A DNA stretch of 64,000 nucleotides from Hibiscus mutabilis (Eukaryota > Streptophyta > Magnoliopsida > Malvales > Malvaceae). The notes beneath the pieces are model-generated. The model was not told the DNA's origin. It ran no database searches and was given only the letters and a program-made list of their open reading frames with translations. The stretch lies in assembly GCA_019671005.1 (NCBI GenBank), contig CM033745.1, positions 37,369,834-37,433,833 on the forward strand, given 5' to 3'. Made by a program: the position numbers and the translations under genes. Of this stretch, positions 1-12,270 are shown piece by piece (within the stretch, counting starts at the first letter, position 1; each line of letters starts with the position of its first letter).

Positions 1-529
1 AAACAAACAGAATAATCTTATATATATCTTGTCTAAACACTTAGGTTATCCGCATGGCTCTAAAGGGGTGGGTTTTGTATATTCTCTACATGCAGTGTTG
101 GTGCTACGAGGTACCCGAACTGTCTTTGTTGTCCCCTACTAAGGGTAGCAAGGCCCCCAATCATCACCTATTATAGGCTCCTTTCAACCGGGTTTAATTC
201 AGGGGGACCCATTCGCTTATGCCTGCACGAAGGAACGATATCCTTACGTAAGCATAAGGTACTCGAGCCCCGAAGGTACTTACTAGGCCTACACGGGAGA
301 ACGATATCTCCACGAAAGCATTAGCGTTTTCCCCCCACTTAAAAAAAATGGGTTTATATGCCATATTTTAAATGCGTCAAAATAAACGTGCTATTATAAT
401 CGAATGTTAGTTTAATAGTCACTTTAATCTGGAATTTCTAACATTAATAAAGCGGTACTTATTTAAAAAGCTCGACCCATTTTATTTTGTTTGAAAAAAC
501 AAAAAAATGTCCCCAACGGAGTCGCCATC
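1..529 (-). mobile_element. Internal 5' end (leader and PBS) of a Tat/Ogre-like LTR retrotransposon
   Basis: Read on the minus strand this is the leader of an LTR element that runs off the left edge of the window. A primer-binding site of the tRNA-Arg type used by Tat/Ogre elements lies at 510-527 (minus TGGCGACTCC followed by GTTGGGGA), two bases from the LTR end at 530. The first ~70 bases (gcatggctctaaaggggtgg and flanks) match 16862-16933, so two copies of this family are present. No coding region is visible. Family assignment rests on the PBS and on the gag fragments further right. Confidence 0.55.
510..527 (-). other. Primer-binding site, tRNA-Arg type
   Basis: The minus strand reads TGGCGACTCCGTTGGGGA, which starts with TGG (pairing with the tRNA CCA end) and matches the PBS form typical of Tat/Ogre elements. 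It is separated by two bases from an LTR end whose minus strand finishes ...GCTACA. Confidence 0.6.
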
Positions 530-2700
530 TGTAGCGATGTCTTTTTACGCTAAAATGTATTTTTATTTTGTTTTGTTTTAAAAAATGTCTTCCGTGGGAT
601 TTTGTAAAAACCGTATTTTATTTTGAAAATGGAGTCGCCACCGGTCACTTAGATAGGACGGACACCATAAAACTAGAGATTTAAAAGCTGTTGGGTTCGG
701 GAGTCGGTTACGGATGGGGAAGGATTAGCAACCCCACACCGCCCAAAATTGGTACTTTAATAATTACCGCTTTATTAATATTAAACTTTTTGGATTAAAG
801 TAACGATTAAATTAAAATTTGGCTATAAGTGCGAGTTAATTTTAAAAGCCCCGTTATCCGAGAGTAAACGTCCAACCACCATCACTATGCCTGATACTGG
901 CCCTGTTTATGCTCGGATAAAAGGGCACCACATTGTCAATTTATATTCCGTTATGCAAACTTAGAGCTAATTGGATAAATGAAAAAAAACATTCACATTG
1001 ACATAAAACAAAAATAAAAATAAAAACATGGATATTATAAAATTGAACAAAAATAGTAAAATGCATGAGCATAATCAACATAACATATTATAATAAAAAC
1101 AAAGCATAAACAAGTAACAAAAAAAACTTCCAAATTAAAAGAAGAGAAGACATGCTTCGAAGAAAAAATAATAAATCAAATATTCACATGTTAAAATGCA
1201 TATAAAAATACAAAATGTGCATGACATATATGTGTAATATGGCACTAAAATAGCAACACGGCACTACCACAATATAATACATAATGATTATCATGTAAAA
1301 ACATGCGCACATATTATAAGCATATCATGGCATTAGCGTAACGAAATTATTTCCCATTTATAACATGAACCTAAGATACAACATAATAAAAACTAAAACA
1401 CATATATACATCTTAAAATATAAAACATGATGCAACATACGCACGATGTACGCTTAACATGATATTAAACGAACAAATCAAAGTAAAAGGCGAAATATAC
1501 GTAACACTTAACATGTGATATAATTTACGTGCATAGATAAAAATATGGTATTACAAGTAACCAACCAAAAACACACTAACATATAACCTAAGAAAACAAA
1601 AATGACATGGGAATTTACTTTAGCAAACAAGAACATATTACACGTCAAGGAAATAAGACGACATTTAAAATAACCATATATGCACGATGAACAAAAGAAA
1701 ATAAAAGGCAAAAACATGATATCACAAAGAAATGAAACGGACAAAAAGCATGCTAACAGGTGGACATGATACACTAATTAAACTAAAACACATGAAATAG
1801 GCGTGTATGAACAAACCAAATTAAATCACGAAAGTATGATACCGAAAATATATACCGTAAAATACGAATATACATGTAATGAAACGAACATGAAACAAAA
1901 CACACTAAGAAACAAACATATTAGAAACTTAAAATAAAAGAACAAACATAAGTAAATAAAACATAAAGAATGGACTGTAATAAAACAAAATGAAACTAAA
2001 ATGGCAGAAATCAGAGCAATACAAACACAATTTAGGGATGAAAATACGGGTCCAATGAGACTTGGAAGGATCTATTCTGTAAAATGCCCAAGGGGCAAGC
2101 TCAAAACGCAAAATACCGAAATGCGGAATGTCTAAATGCGTAATTTCACCATTCTAACTCAGAATTTGTTCAATTCGGGGACCAGATTGAAAGGTTTGGC
2201 AAAGAAAGAAGGACTAGTGACGTAAATATACTAAGGGGAATGCCCGAAATGAGAAATCTGGAGGCAAGTGAGGGTTTATGAGATTATTTGACAAAAAACA
2301 ACTTGTTTTCAAACTATAAAACACAAAAATCAGCCCCCTCTATCATTTTTTTTTATTTTTCCCTAACCCTAAAGAGAGAGCTTCCCCCGTTTTTCAGTTT
2401 TCCAGAAAACTACCGCCCTAAAGACGAACCGCCGCACTCCGCCGGTCTCAGGCGAGGTTCGGCCGAACGGCCACCTCAAGCCGTCCCCGACCGTGGCGAT
2501 TCAATTGCAAAGCCCAAAAAAAAACAAAGATCCTTCTCGTTTTAAAACCAAAAGAAAAACAGAACCCTTTTTTTATTTAAAAACAAAACGTGGCTCATCC
2601 CTTCAGGGCTTATCGCCGGTGAAACTCGAACCACTCAGGTATATAACTCCATTTTTATTCTATGTTTTTTCTTTTTACTTTTCATGCATGCATGAGTGAG
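530..2700 (-). repeat. Probable LTR of the Tat/Ogre-like element (right limit not found)
   Basis: The left limit is clear: the plus strand begins TGTAGCGATG at 530, beside the PBS. A second PBS-like string (ggagtcgccacc) lies near 627. From about 960 to 2000 the plus strand is almost free of coding signal and rich in A and C. I could not find the matching CA end on the right, so 2700 is an arbitrary limit. A plus-strand TATA-like string (actataaaac, near 2314) followed by a pyrimidine-rich leader is on the wrong strand for this LTR and is unexplained. Confidence 0.35.
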
Positions 2701-3590
2701 AGAAAAGGAGATAATATTACCAATGGAAACTTGTTTTTTAACAGGTAACTTGATAAACGGTCTTACAGAATTTTTATGTTTCATACATATATCATGCCTT
2801 TCGTTTGGTAGAAAGTACTATAAAAATACATATTTTTTAGATCTGAAATGATACTTACATAGCCTCTTTTTTGGTGATTTTTCTGATGCATCTGGCAACC
2901 CTGAGTGCCGTGGTTGGAGGCCGGCATGCTGGAGGTATGGTGTCTGTGTGGAGGTGATCTTTTTGCAGACACATCCTTGGCCGTTGGATCATATCTGATC
3001 CAACGGTTGGGATATCTTGTTGTTCGGAGGGCTTGGATTGAATCTGGAAAAGATGAGGACGCTCAAGATCTTGCTGCTCAGACATACCTACGAAATACGC
3101 ATGCCACACATCACACATACATGCATATTAATAATGCACATGCTCGCACTATAACAATGAAATATATACACACTAGTAATAAACATTAATAATTACGTAG
3201 CATTTCCAAATTAATACAAAAATTTTCCAGATAAAAATGAGTAATTACAAAATGGTAGATTCCTCATATCTCTTTTGCTTTTCTTATTGTATTGTTTAAT
3301 TTAGTGCTTTCACTTTTGATTGCTTCAACTTTCATGGTGGCAATTTTCTCACTTTATTCAGCCGCCCTTTCATAAACTTGTCTTCTATCACTTTCTTCTG
3401 GTGATTCTCTGGTCTCTGTATCCAACATATCTGGTCTCATTTCTTTCTCATCAAGAAGTGAAAGAATGCCATTTGTTGTCCCATTCATAGACATCCAAAG
3501 AAAGTCTTCAGGGTGTAGAAGTTTAGGGTCAACACTCGACTCAAGGATCTTAAACAACAAATGCCCGATAGGAATTCACTAAATAGGATC
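2701..3590. other. Unassigned spacer with a short perfect hairpin
   Basis: No gene is recognised. A perfect inverted repeat with 11-base arms (ccgttggatca at 2981-2991, tgatccaacgg at 2996-3006) and a 4-base loop is present. The open frames here are short and lack any known motif. Confidence 0.4.
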
Positions 3591-3764
3591 TGCCCATTAC
3601 CTGAACACTTGTTTTGTTCCCTCGTTGGCCCAAATGGATCATCAGAGGCTCACATTTGCAACATCCTCACAACATTCAATTCATTCTAACATAAGCAACT
3701 TGAAATTGATCTTTGGATTTGAATCAAAGATACTCTTGCAATTGAAATTCAAGGTCCTGATAAA

Positions 3765-3792
3765 ATGATATATATATATATATATATATGCA
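3765..3792. repeat. AT microsatellite
   Basis: A run of about twelve alternating TA dinucleotides follows the sequence gataaaatga. It is simple sequence with no associated gene. Confidence 0.85.
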
Positions 3793-4139
3793 TGTTCTTT
3801 TCAAAAAATAAGTGTATATGTGTATGGGAGAACAAAAACTACTTCATAACAATAAATCAAATATTTAAAGAATCAAAGAAATCAAACATGTTTTCTAAGT
3901 AAGAATAAAGAAAATCCGATTTTAATAAATAGACATGTGTCTTTACAAAATATTCATATTGCTTTAGGGCTCAAGTCGTAGGGTTTGTTCTGTGTATTAT
4001 CATCAATAAGGGAAACCAAAAATGTTGGGGAATCAAACTAATATATTCATGAAGAGATGAGAAACCCAAGCATAGGGACTTCAAGTCATCCTCGAAGTGA
4101 TAAATCATTCATTCTAGATTTTTGATACAGTGTAGGATT

Positions 4140-6004
4140 TCCACTACTGGATTAATTCTCGTGTCAGGACTCCCTTGCCAACTAGTCTCTTGATCTCTTC
4201 CAATAACGACCTACACTTCCTTGTGCAATGCCCCGGTGCCCTTTATAGAAATCGCAAGCACTATCTGGGTCAAAATTGTGGGCAGATAAGTCAGGCATAA
4301 CCTTCATCGGCCTAGGAGTGATGTAATGACCTTTAACCAAATAAGGAAACAAGTTTGAAATGGGCAGTCTGAATATCTCAAGATTTACGCTTACTCGAAG
4401 GATTTTTCGTGGTGACTCAGAAGGATCGACATGTCTTCTTCTCTTGTGATTACGAACACTTTGGAAGAGAAACTCATTCATCTCTTTCTCTTTTTCCACT
4501 TCCTAGTTGGACTGGTCCTTAAACTTAAGCACCAATTTTCCTTTCTGGATCTCGTATTCTATCTTTCCTCTAACCTTCATAAATCCTCAAAACTGCTCAT
4601 TGATTTCTCAAGCATTATATCAAAGAAAGGAATGGTAAGAGTTGTATGGAATAGAGAATTCATTTCCTCTTCGGTTATGGGAGGCTATACCTGGGCTACT
4701 AAACTCCACCACCTTAAAGCATATTACTTAAAGCTCTCATTTGTCCTTATCTTCATGCCCTGGAGAAATTGAAGACTTGGTGCTAGGTTCAGAGCATACC
4801 TATATTGCTCCAAAAAGACATTGGCTAAGTAAACCCATGACCAAATTCTGTCTTTGCTCAATCGATTATACCACACTATTGCAGGCCCTGCCAAACTATC
4901 GTGGAAGCAGTGGATCAACAACTTTTTATTCTCTAAGTAGCCCTCCATCTTTTCTTGTGCTGTCATACTTTTCAAAGTTAGGGACCTTGAACTCATGTAG
5001 AATGATCAAATCAGGGACCAAGCAAAGCTCTTTTCAGACAGCAGCCTGACTTGATTTTCATTTGTCCTACTTCTTTTCTTCCAATACTTTGAGTCTTTCT
5101 TCAGCTAAACGACACTGTTCTTCCATTCCTTAGGAGTATCTCCCAATCCAGTAGCCTTGGACACACAATAAAGCTTCTAATAATCATCTTGCAAAACCTT
5201 GAGTTTCTCACTCAAATGATCTCTTTCTCGCCTAAGCTTGTTTTCTTGAGCATCATATTCGAACGAGTGCCCCTCTTCTTGAGCACTTCTATCCTTAGCC
5301 TCAGATTCTAATCCCACTTAGCGGCCCACCACTGTACTAGTCTTAACCAAGTTCTGAATTCCCATTTTTCATTTTCCAAAAGAGCTTGAACTCATCGTTT
5401 GAAGGTGAAGCAATTTTTGATGGTATGCCCTTGAATTCCAGGATGATACTCACAATTAGCATTAACGTCATACCAATCTAGATACGAGGGAAGCATGGGT
5501 GTTAGAAAGATCGGACTCACCAACTGGGCTTCCAATAGTTGAGGATACAACTCTCCATACGATATGGTCGAAGATGACCTTTAACTCTCTCCTTCTAACC
5601 ATCAGTCGAGGAGTAGACATCGGGATTCAAAATATTTCCTGGGTACTGGCCCTTCTTCAACCTTGTTCTTCAAAGCCCTGCAATTCTTGATAGTGTGACC
5701 CGAACTTCCTAAGTGGTAACTACATCTGGCACGAATGTTGTAACTTTTCAGGTAAAGAGGTTCTTTTGGCATAGACTGAACTGGGGTAATGGGATTCCTT
5801 TCAAACAGCATCGAGAATAACTCAGTGTATCTCATTGGAATCAGAACATGCTTCTTCATATTCTTACCTTTTAGGTTTCTTCTGGACCTACCACCACTTT
5901 CTTAGAGCTCGACTCAGATATTCTTCCTACTGGTTTGTTAATGTAAATCACGAATAGATTCAAACTATGGTATATGTTGGAGTTTCCTCGTTCAGGGGTA
6001 GAGT
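4140..6004 (-). pseudogene. Degenerate gag region of Tat/Ogre-like retrotransposon
   Basis: Minus-strand fragments of retrotransposon Gag, all broken by stops and frameshifts. A capsid-like core lies at 4724-4996 (FHDSLAGPAIVWYNRL followed by LEQYRYALNLAP). Three nucleic-acid-binding knuckles of the C-x2-H-x5-H-x4-C form occur: 5680-5724 (CSYHLGSSGHTIKNC), 5410-5454 (CEYHPGIQGHTIKNC) and a third at 4213-4256 that is split by a one-base frameshift and has Tyr for the first His. A charged coiled-coil-like stretch lies at about 5050-5400, including TAGLGDTPKEW, reminiscent of the ORF upstream of gag in this lineage. The region was continuous with 16427-16933 before the Tekay element inserted. 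The order knuckle, knuckle, core, knuckle is not that of one gag gene, so more than one copy or a rearrangement is likely. No pol domain remains. Confidence 0.6.
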
Positions 6005-6009
6005 TTTGA
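6005..6009. repeat. Target-site duplication, left copy (tttga)
   Basis: The five bases tttga directly precede the LTR start TGTAATATC and are repeated directly after the 3' LTR at 16422-16426. A 5-bp duplication is normal for Ty3/gypsy integration. Confidence 0.95.
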
Positions 6010-8806
6010 TGTAATATCTTGAAATTTTGGTTAGTGACCAAAATGTAAAACTTGAAAATTTTGGTGACTAAAATGTAAAATTTGAAAAGTTTGATGCCAA
6101 ACTGTAAACTTTGGAAAGTTTAGGGATCAAGTTGTAATTTTCAAAAGTATGTAAGTTAGTCCCGTAAATCAATAGTTCACCCCCAAGATTGGCATTTTCG
6201 TGATACACGGATTTTTGATACGGAGTTTGTATTAAGAGTTATAAAGCTTTAAAGTTCGAGAAAAATCCGGATAATCAAATTTAATCAAATAAATGAGAAA
6301 TATTTTATGAGATATTTTAGGAGACATCTTATTAAAATAAGGCAAGGGTAAAAAGGTCATTTCCATGCCTTATTTTAATGGAAATTAATATGGATAATTG
6401 GATTAAAGATTACTTTTCCATGTTTAATCTTAGCCATTGGATAAAAATGGCAATATGGTAATTTTTGAAGATGGCAAGGGCAAAGTTGGTAATCACTAAC
6501 TCCTTGGATTGTTTTGGACCCTTGGTTTGGTAGTTAGACATGTGGCTTGATATGGAGCTTTGGATTTCAAGGGTAAAAAGGTCATTAAACATTAAAATGA
6601 ATTTTAAATTCATTTTAATTATATTAAGGACAAATGGCCAAATTTGAGCTAAAAGAAAATTCAAGATTTTTCTCCCAATATCAGCCATTGTTCGAACACT
6701 TCTTGAGGTAAGGAGAAAAAAAATTTATTTTGATTTTTCAAGCTTATTTCTTTGGATTTTGGATGAAAGCATGAAACAAAGAATTAATCTACGTGAAATT
6801 CTCTATCTCTTGGTACCATTTGTTCATGCTTTTCTTACTTAAAACCTTAGTTTTAAGGAATTGATGGATGAAGGGGATGTTGATTTAGGATGAACTAAGG
6901 TTAGTTTTTGATAAATATGATGTTGTGGAATCATATTAAAGCTTGTGTGATGGTTGAAATTATATGGAAATAGCTAAACCCTAAATTTTTTAAAGTTAGG
7001 GTTTTAGTAGAAAAGTTGAATTTGGAATGATTTTGAGTTGGGAATGGTTGTGAAGGCTTGGAAATGATGTTTAAGTGTTAAGTAGACAAAATTGGAAACT
7101 TGTAAAAGTAGAGGGGTGATTTCGGCATTTTGAAGGAATTAGGGGAAATTATGGAAAATTTTCCATAAATTTGGAAATGTTGAAACTATGATTTTACAAG
7201 CTTTAAAAATGTTATTTCCACCATTTTGGAAGTTTGTAGAACATAGGGATCAATTTGGAAATTTGGAAAAGATTGGGGACCAATTCGGCAATTAGAAAGA
7301 ATTTAAGGACTAAAGTGAAAATTTATTTTCATGGAAGCATTATGCTGGAATTAAGGTTAGAATGAGTTATAAATCATTCTTTGAGTAAGGGTTGGAAGAA
7401 ATACAAAGTATTGGGGATGGAATGACTTGTGTCATAAAACTAATATTTGGAAAATATTAGGGTGCTTATAGGAAAATTATTCCTATATTTTTTATGTGTT
7501 AGTAGGATACTAACATATAATTTGGAATGTACTTATGGTAATTTTTAATATACTGTAGACTGTGAACAAAATCAAGACCGAGTTAGCAATCGAGGAAAGG
7601 AACGAGATCAAAGTTGAACTTAGTGAGGCTAGTTGAACATTGACAAAGTATAAAATGTCGAAGTGAGTGCATTTTTATGCATGGAAAATATTATGTTTAA
7701 TTTAAAAGATTGGTGATAAGTCTGGAATAATTATATGCTTGAAGATTATATTTATTTTGATATTTGACATATTGAGAATTGTCAAAGGTAGAACTATCAT
7801 GCATTTGATCACTAAATATATAAGGTATGTATGTTTATGTTATATTTAGGGTATGAACTGCCCAGTATTTAATTATATTGCCATGGATGAATCAAATATG
7901 GAATTGGAAAGTATGCCCAAGTAAGTTAATGAGGTATAGAGTATAGTTGGCATGCCCTAGAGTCGAGCGGTTTAGCACTTCGGTGCGGTTTATTAACACT
8001 TAGGTGTGGTTCTTTAGCACTTATATGCAGTCACTTAGCACTTCGGTGCGGTTTTTGACTCGTGTACTCAAGTCCTCAAACTAGGTTGGGCAATAATTTA
8101 TTTGATAATAAATGATCAATAAAATTAGAGGGTAGATAAACTCTCGGATAATGGCAAGGATATTAATAGGATTTATAAATCCAGAATATATTACGTTGAT
8201 ATTTGATTAACATAAGGAAAATTAAAGAGTGGTGATCAAATTACATGTTCTTTATATTATTGATATAATTCAAGCGTGTTGATTTATGTTAAATAATTAT
8301 AATGCCTCACTAAGTGTTTGCTTAATGTAAGATGGTTTTCACACGTATGTAGTAATCCAGGGCAGGAGTAAGGAATATCAGCATCATCACCTTGAGGAAA
8401 ATAGTTGTATCAGTAATTTTACATCTTTGATGTATTTTGGTTATCTCTAGTTGGCATGTATAAAATAGTAGTAGCTCACTTTAACTGATCTAGATATGGT
8501 TTGTAATATTAATATATAGATAAATGGGTACTTTATAATGTGATTTATTGTAGTTTAAAGAACTTTCTAGCAATGGAAATCAGGTAAAATTTATAACTTT
8601 GATTTTTAGAGTAGTTAAGACAAGTTTTAATTTAGGCAGTATACTTAATAAAAAGGTGTAGTTACAAACTGCTAAATTGTTGTCTGAAAACGGAATCTAT
8701 TTGACTAATTAAAAATTAGTAATTGATTTTACGCGAAAAAAACAGTAATATAGTATGTGACACTCTATACTAGTATTGGTTAATAAATACTGGTAAGGGT
8801 GTTACA
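6010..8806 (+). repeat. 5' LTR of the Tekay-type element
   Basis: 2797 bp, from TGTAATATCTTG to GGGTGTTACA, followed five bases later by the PBS. It contains a perfect 14-base inverted repeat (attaaaataaggca at 6331-6344, its complement at 6366-6379), a near-perfect palindrome at 6591-6619, and a 21-bp tandem array at 7972-8055. The promoter should lie here, but I could not place a TATA box with confidence. Confidence 0.95.
7972..8055 (+). repeat. 21-bp tandem repeat, four copies, inside the 5' LTR
   Basis: Four diverged 21-base units of the form ttagcacttcggtgcggttta. The 3' LTR has five units at 15552-15656, so the array changed length after insertion or came from a heterogeneous template. 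Confidence 0.9.
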
Positions 8807-8811
8807 TTTAT

Positions 8812-8823
8812 TGGTATCAGAGC
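8812..8823 (+). other. Primer-binding site, initiator tRNA-Met type
   Basis: tggtatcagagc lies five bases after the 5' LTR and is the standard PBS complementary to the 3' end of plant initiator tRNA-Met. It primes minus-strand synthesis during reverse transcription. Confidence 0.95.
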
Positions 8824-8989
8824 TACAGGTTTAGCCGGTTCTGGATGATAAATGAATCTCTATAGAAAGTCAAAGTTATATACATGCCACTAGGATATCA
8901 AAAATTACTGATATTGTATAGGATTATGATGATGCTTAATATTTGATAGATTACTCCTTACTTATTTAAGATAGTCATGATATGAACAG

Positions 8990-10195
8990 ATGTCAGATTA
9001 TCGAGAATCGAGACAGGCTGTTGAGCAGGATGTGCCTGCTCAAAGCGGAAGTAATGAGGTGAATCAGAATCCACCTCAGGTTCAACAAAATGTGGAGCAA
9101 CTGGCCCAACAGAATGTAGAGCGACCGGCTCAGGAACAATGAAATATGCTAGTGCAGGATCAAGGTTTATTTTTACAATCCTTGGATGCGATTATAAATC
9201 GGCGCGCACCAGTATCAGTCCCTAAGGAGCTAAGGAAAATCGGAGCTCCAGAATTTTGAGGTGATACTGATGCAAATCTGGTGGATGTTGATTATTGGTT
9301 AAACGATATCAAGGTTATGTTAAGCAGAATTCCTTGTGATGATCAAGGAAAATTGGAAGGAGTAGTATCCCTTCTGATGGGACCAGCCAGTATATGGTGG
9401 AATGTGATAACTACACAAGTACCTCCGGAGCGGGTTACATGGGAATTCTTTCTTCAAGAATTCAAATAAAAGTATATTGGAGATGTATTTGTGGAAGATA
9501 TGAGGCAACAATTTCTGCAGCTTAAACAACATGGCAGATCGATTTATGAGTACGAATACAAATTTAATAGACTGAGCCGATTTGCGACAAAATTTCTTCC
9601 AATCGAAAGATCTAGAATCGACAGATTCATATCTGGATTGGATTCGCAATATAAGAGGATATTGGTTTCCCGTAATTTCACTACTTTTCAAGAAATGGTG
9701 AACCGAGCCAAGGCTATAGAAAGAGTGGACCTCGAAGAGAAGGCAGAAAAGCAGAGTCAGACCGAAAAAAGGTCAGGAGGATCATTTGATGTGTCGTCGT
9801 TTAAACGCAGCAAGGGAATGTCACACCAGCATCCTGCCGCATCTGCCTCTTCAGTTAAAAAGGGGTATGCATGAGGGAAATCAAAGCAGTCCTAGATGAA
9901 TACTATAGGTACTCGAGGGTCTGGAGTTCGCCCGATTTTAGAATGTGACCATTGTGGCAAGAGGCATCCTGGTCAATGCTGGTTGATCGGAGCATGTTTC
10001 CATTGTGGACAAGGTGGGCATTTCAAGAAGAATGGTCTAGAGCTTCATCCACATCAGTTTGCTGCAGCGCCACCAAGGGGCAAGGGGAACAAAAGTGGAA
10101 AACTGGGAGCATCTGCATCAACACCTAATCAAGAAAGTAGAGCTACAGCTCGGGTATACAACATCAAAACTGTTGAAGATCGAAATGATGCATAA
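8990..10195 (+). pseudogene. Tekay gag (capsid and zinc knuckle), broken by stops
   Basis: Gag forms the virus-like particle and packages the RNA. The likely start is the ATG at 8990 (MSDYRESRQ...), about 170 bases after the PBS. The capsid core includes SIWWNVITTQVP and, further on, SRIDRFISGL. The cysteine-rich region is at about 9935-10030: CDHCGKRHPGQC followed by CFHCGQGGHFKKNG. In the last motif the fourth ligand of the CCHC knuckle is Gly instead of Cys. In-frame stops lie at 9140 (TGA), 9257 (TGA, in the EF-stop-GD motif where Arg is usual), 9467 (TAA), 9872 (TGA), 9893 (TAG) and 10193 (TAA). The frame is the same on both sides of every stop. Confidence 0.88.
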
Positions 10196-11650
10196 ATTGT
10201 TGCAGGTATGATCGAACTCTTTGGCAGACCTATTTTTACCTTAATTGATCCAGGCTCTACTCATTCATACATTAGTTCTAGAGTAATACTTGAAAGAAAC
10301 ATCCCAGTAGAACTAATTTCGAGTGAGATAGTTGTCGTCAACCCAATAGGACAAAGTGCCAAAGTGAGTAGGATATGTAGGAAATGTCCTTTAAAAATTC
10401 AAGCAGTAGAATTTCTTGCCGATCTTTTGGAATTGCCTTTTCAAGAATTTGAAATTATTCTTGGAATGGATTGGCTATCAGCATTTGATGCTATGGTTGA
10501 ATGTCGATTAAAAAGAGTAGTCTTAAAGGGGCCAGAGGGTTCGGAAATAGTGTTTGAAGGTGAAAGACAGAACTATTTGAGCTCGGAGATTGCACCTGTA
10601 GCTGCCGGAAAGTTGTTCTCATGCGATTATGAAGCCTATTTATCTCATATGATAAGTGCTCCAGAAACAAAAATAGATCTGGAAAACATACCCACGGTGC
10701 GGGAATTTCCAAATGTTTTTCCAGATGAATTACCCGGCTTACCCCCATATCGAGAGGTGGAATTTGGTATTGATGTACTCCCTGGAACAACACCAATATC
10801 AATAGCACCTTATAGAATGGCTCCTACAGAGCTCAAGGAGTTGAAGGCTCAGTTGCAAGAATTGTTAGATAAAGGCTTCATTCGACCAAGCATATCACCT
10901 TGGGGAGCCCCAGTCTTATTTGTAAAGAAGAAAGACGGATCAATGAGGCTATGTGTGGATTATCGTCAACTTAATAAGGTGACGATAAAGAATAAGTATC
11001 CTTTACCGAGGATTAACGATCTTTTTGATCAACTTAAGGGAGCAACGGTGTTCTCTAAGATTGATCTTTGATCGGGGCATCATCAATTAAAAATCAAAGA
11101 AGCAGATATACCAAAGATAGCCTTCAGAACTAGATATGGGCACTACGAGTTTGTAGTAATGCCATTTGGACTTACAAATGCACCAGCGGCGTTTATGGAT
11201 TTAATAAATCGAATCTTCCAACCATATTTGGATCGATTCGTGGTAGTATTTATTGATGATATATTGATTTACTCTAGAACCAAGGAGGAGCATGATGCTC
11301 ATCTACGAGTTGTTTTCCAGATCTTACGAGAAAAGAAGTTATATGCAAAGCTGTCAAAGTGTGAATTTTGGTTATCAGAAATAAATTTCCTTGGGCATGT
11401 AGTTTCTCCCGAAGAAATTTGAGTTGATCCCAAGAAAGTTCAAGCAATCCTTGAATGGAAAGTCCCTAAGAACATCTCCGAAGTGAGAAGCTTTTTGGGA
11501 TTAGCTGGTTATTATCGGCGGTTTGTGAAAGATTTTTCAATGATTGCTTCTCTGATAACCAAGCTGTTAAGAAAAGATGTATTGTTCGTTTGGATGGAAA
11601 AATGTCAAGAAAGCTTTGATCAATTAAAGAAGGTTCTGACAGAAGCTCCT
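10196..11650 (+). pseudogene. Tekay protease and reverse transcriptase, broken by stops
   Basis: In the gag frame. The aspartic protease active site is LIDPGSTHSYIS near 10238; DPG in place of DSG/DTG is common in plant gypsy elements. Reverse transcriptase follows from about 10840: KKKDGSMRLCVDYRQLNK, the polymerase motif FIDDILIYS near 11250 (equivalent to YVDD) and a connection region to about 11650. Stops at 11069 (TGA, within the motif DL-stop-SGHHQ where Arg is the normal residue) and 11420 (TGA, before VDPKK) inactivate it. The reading frame is otherwise intact, so decay came from point changes and not indels. Confidence 0.9.
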
Positions 11651-12270
11651 GTTCTAGTACAATCAGAACCTGAAAAAGAATTTGTAATATATAGCGATGC
11701 CTCCCATAATGGTTTGAGATGTGTGCTGATGCAAGAAGGAAGGGTGGTAGCTTATGCTTCACGGCAACTCAAAACTCATGAAAGAAACTATCCCACTCAT
11801 GATTTAGAGTTGGCTGTAGTGGTGTTTGCTCTAAAAATTTGGCGACACTACTTATATGGTGAAAAATGCTATATTTTCACTAACCATAAAAGTTTGAAGT
11901 ATTTACTATCCCAAAAGGAGCTCAATTTGAGGCAGACAAGATGGATAGAATTAATCAAGGATTATGATGTAATTATTGATTATCATCCGGGAAAGGCTAA
12001 TGTGGTAGCAGACGCACTTAGCCGGAAAACATTTTCTGCCTTGAGAGCCCTGAATGCCCAGTTGAAAATTCAAGAAGATGGTGCATTAGTGGCAGAATTT
12101 CAAATCAAGCCCACTTTGATAGAGAGAATTAAAGAATTACAAGCCAGAGATGAAGGGTGCTTGGAGAAGATGAAACAAATCGAAAGTGGTGAATCTAAGG
12201 ACTTTGAAGTAAAGTCTAATGGGTGCTTATATTATAAAGGACGTTTATACGTTCCTGAGAATGATGAGCT
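11651..12270 (+). pseudogene. Tekay RNase H domain
   Basis: RNase H removes the RNA template. The four acidic positions of the family can be located: Asp in YSDASHNG, Glu in HDLELAVVVFAL, the third position in FTNHKSLKYL and the last Asp in VADALSR. At the third site the usual Asp of TDHKSL is Asn here (codon aac), so the catalytic set is incomplete. The frame is open with no internal stop. It is followed by the linker to integrase. Confidence 0.85.

Noticed and set aside
2288..2699. Plus-strand frames after a TATA-like string near 2314
   Set aside because: The peptides are low-complexity and match no family; the stretch probably belongs to LTR or UTR sequence. I record the TATA-like string but call no gene.
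2781..3560. Several 60-95-codon frames on both strands
   Set aside because: They overlap, have no motif and lie beside retrotransposon debris; chance frames are expected at this length.
8812..8823. tRNA gene fragments at the PBS sites (also 510-527, 20557-20570)
   Set aside because: Only the 3' acceptor complement is present beside LTR ends, as expected for a PBS, with no cloverleaf.
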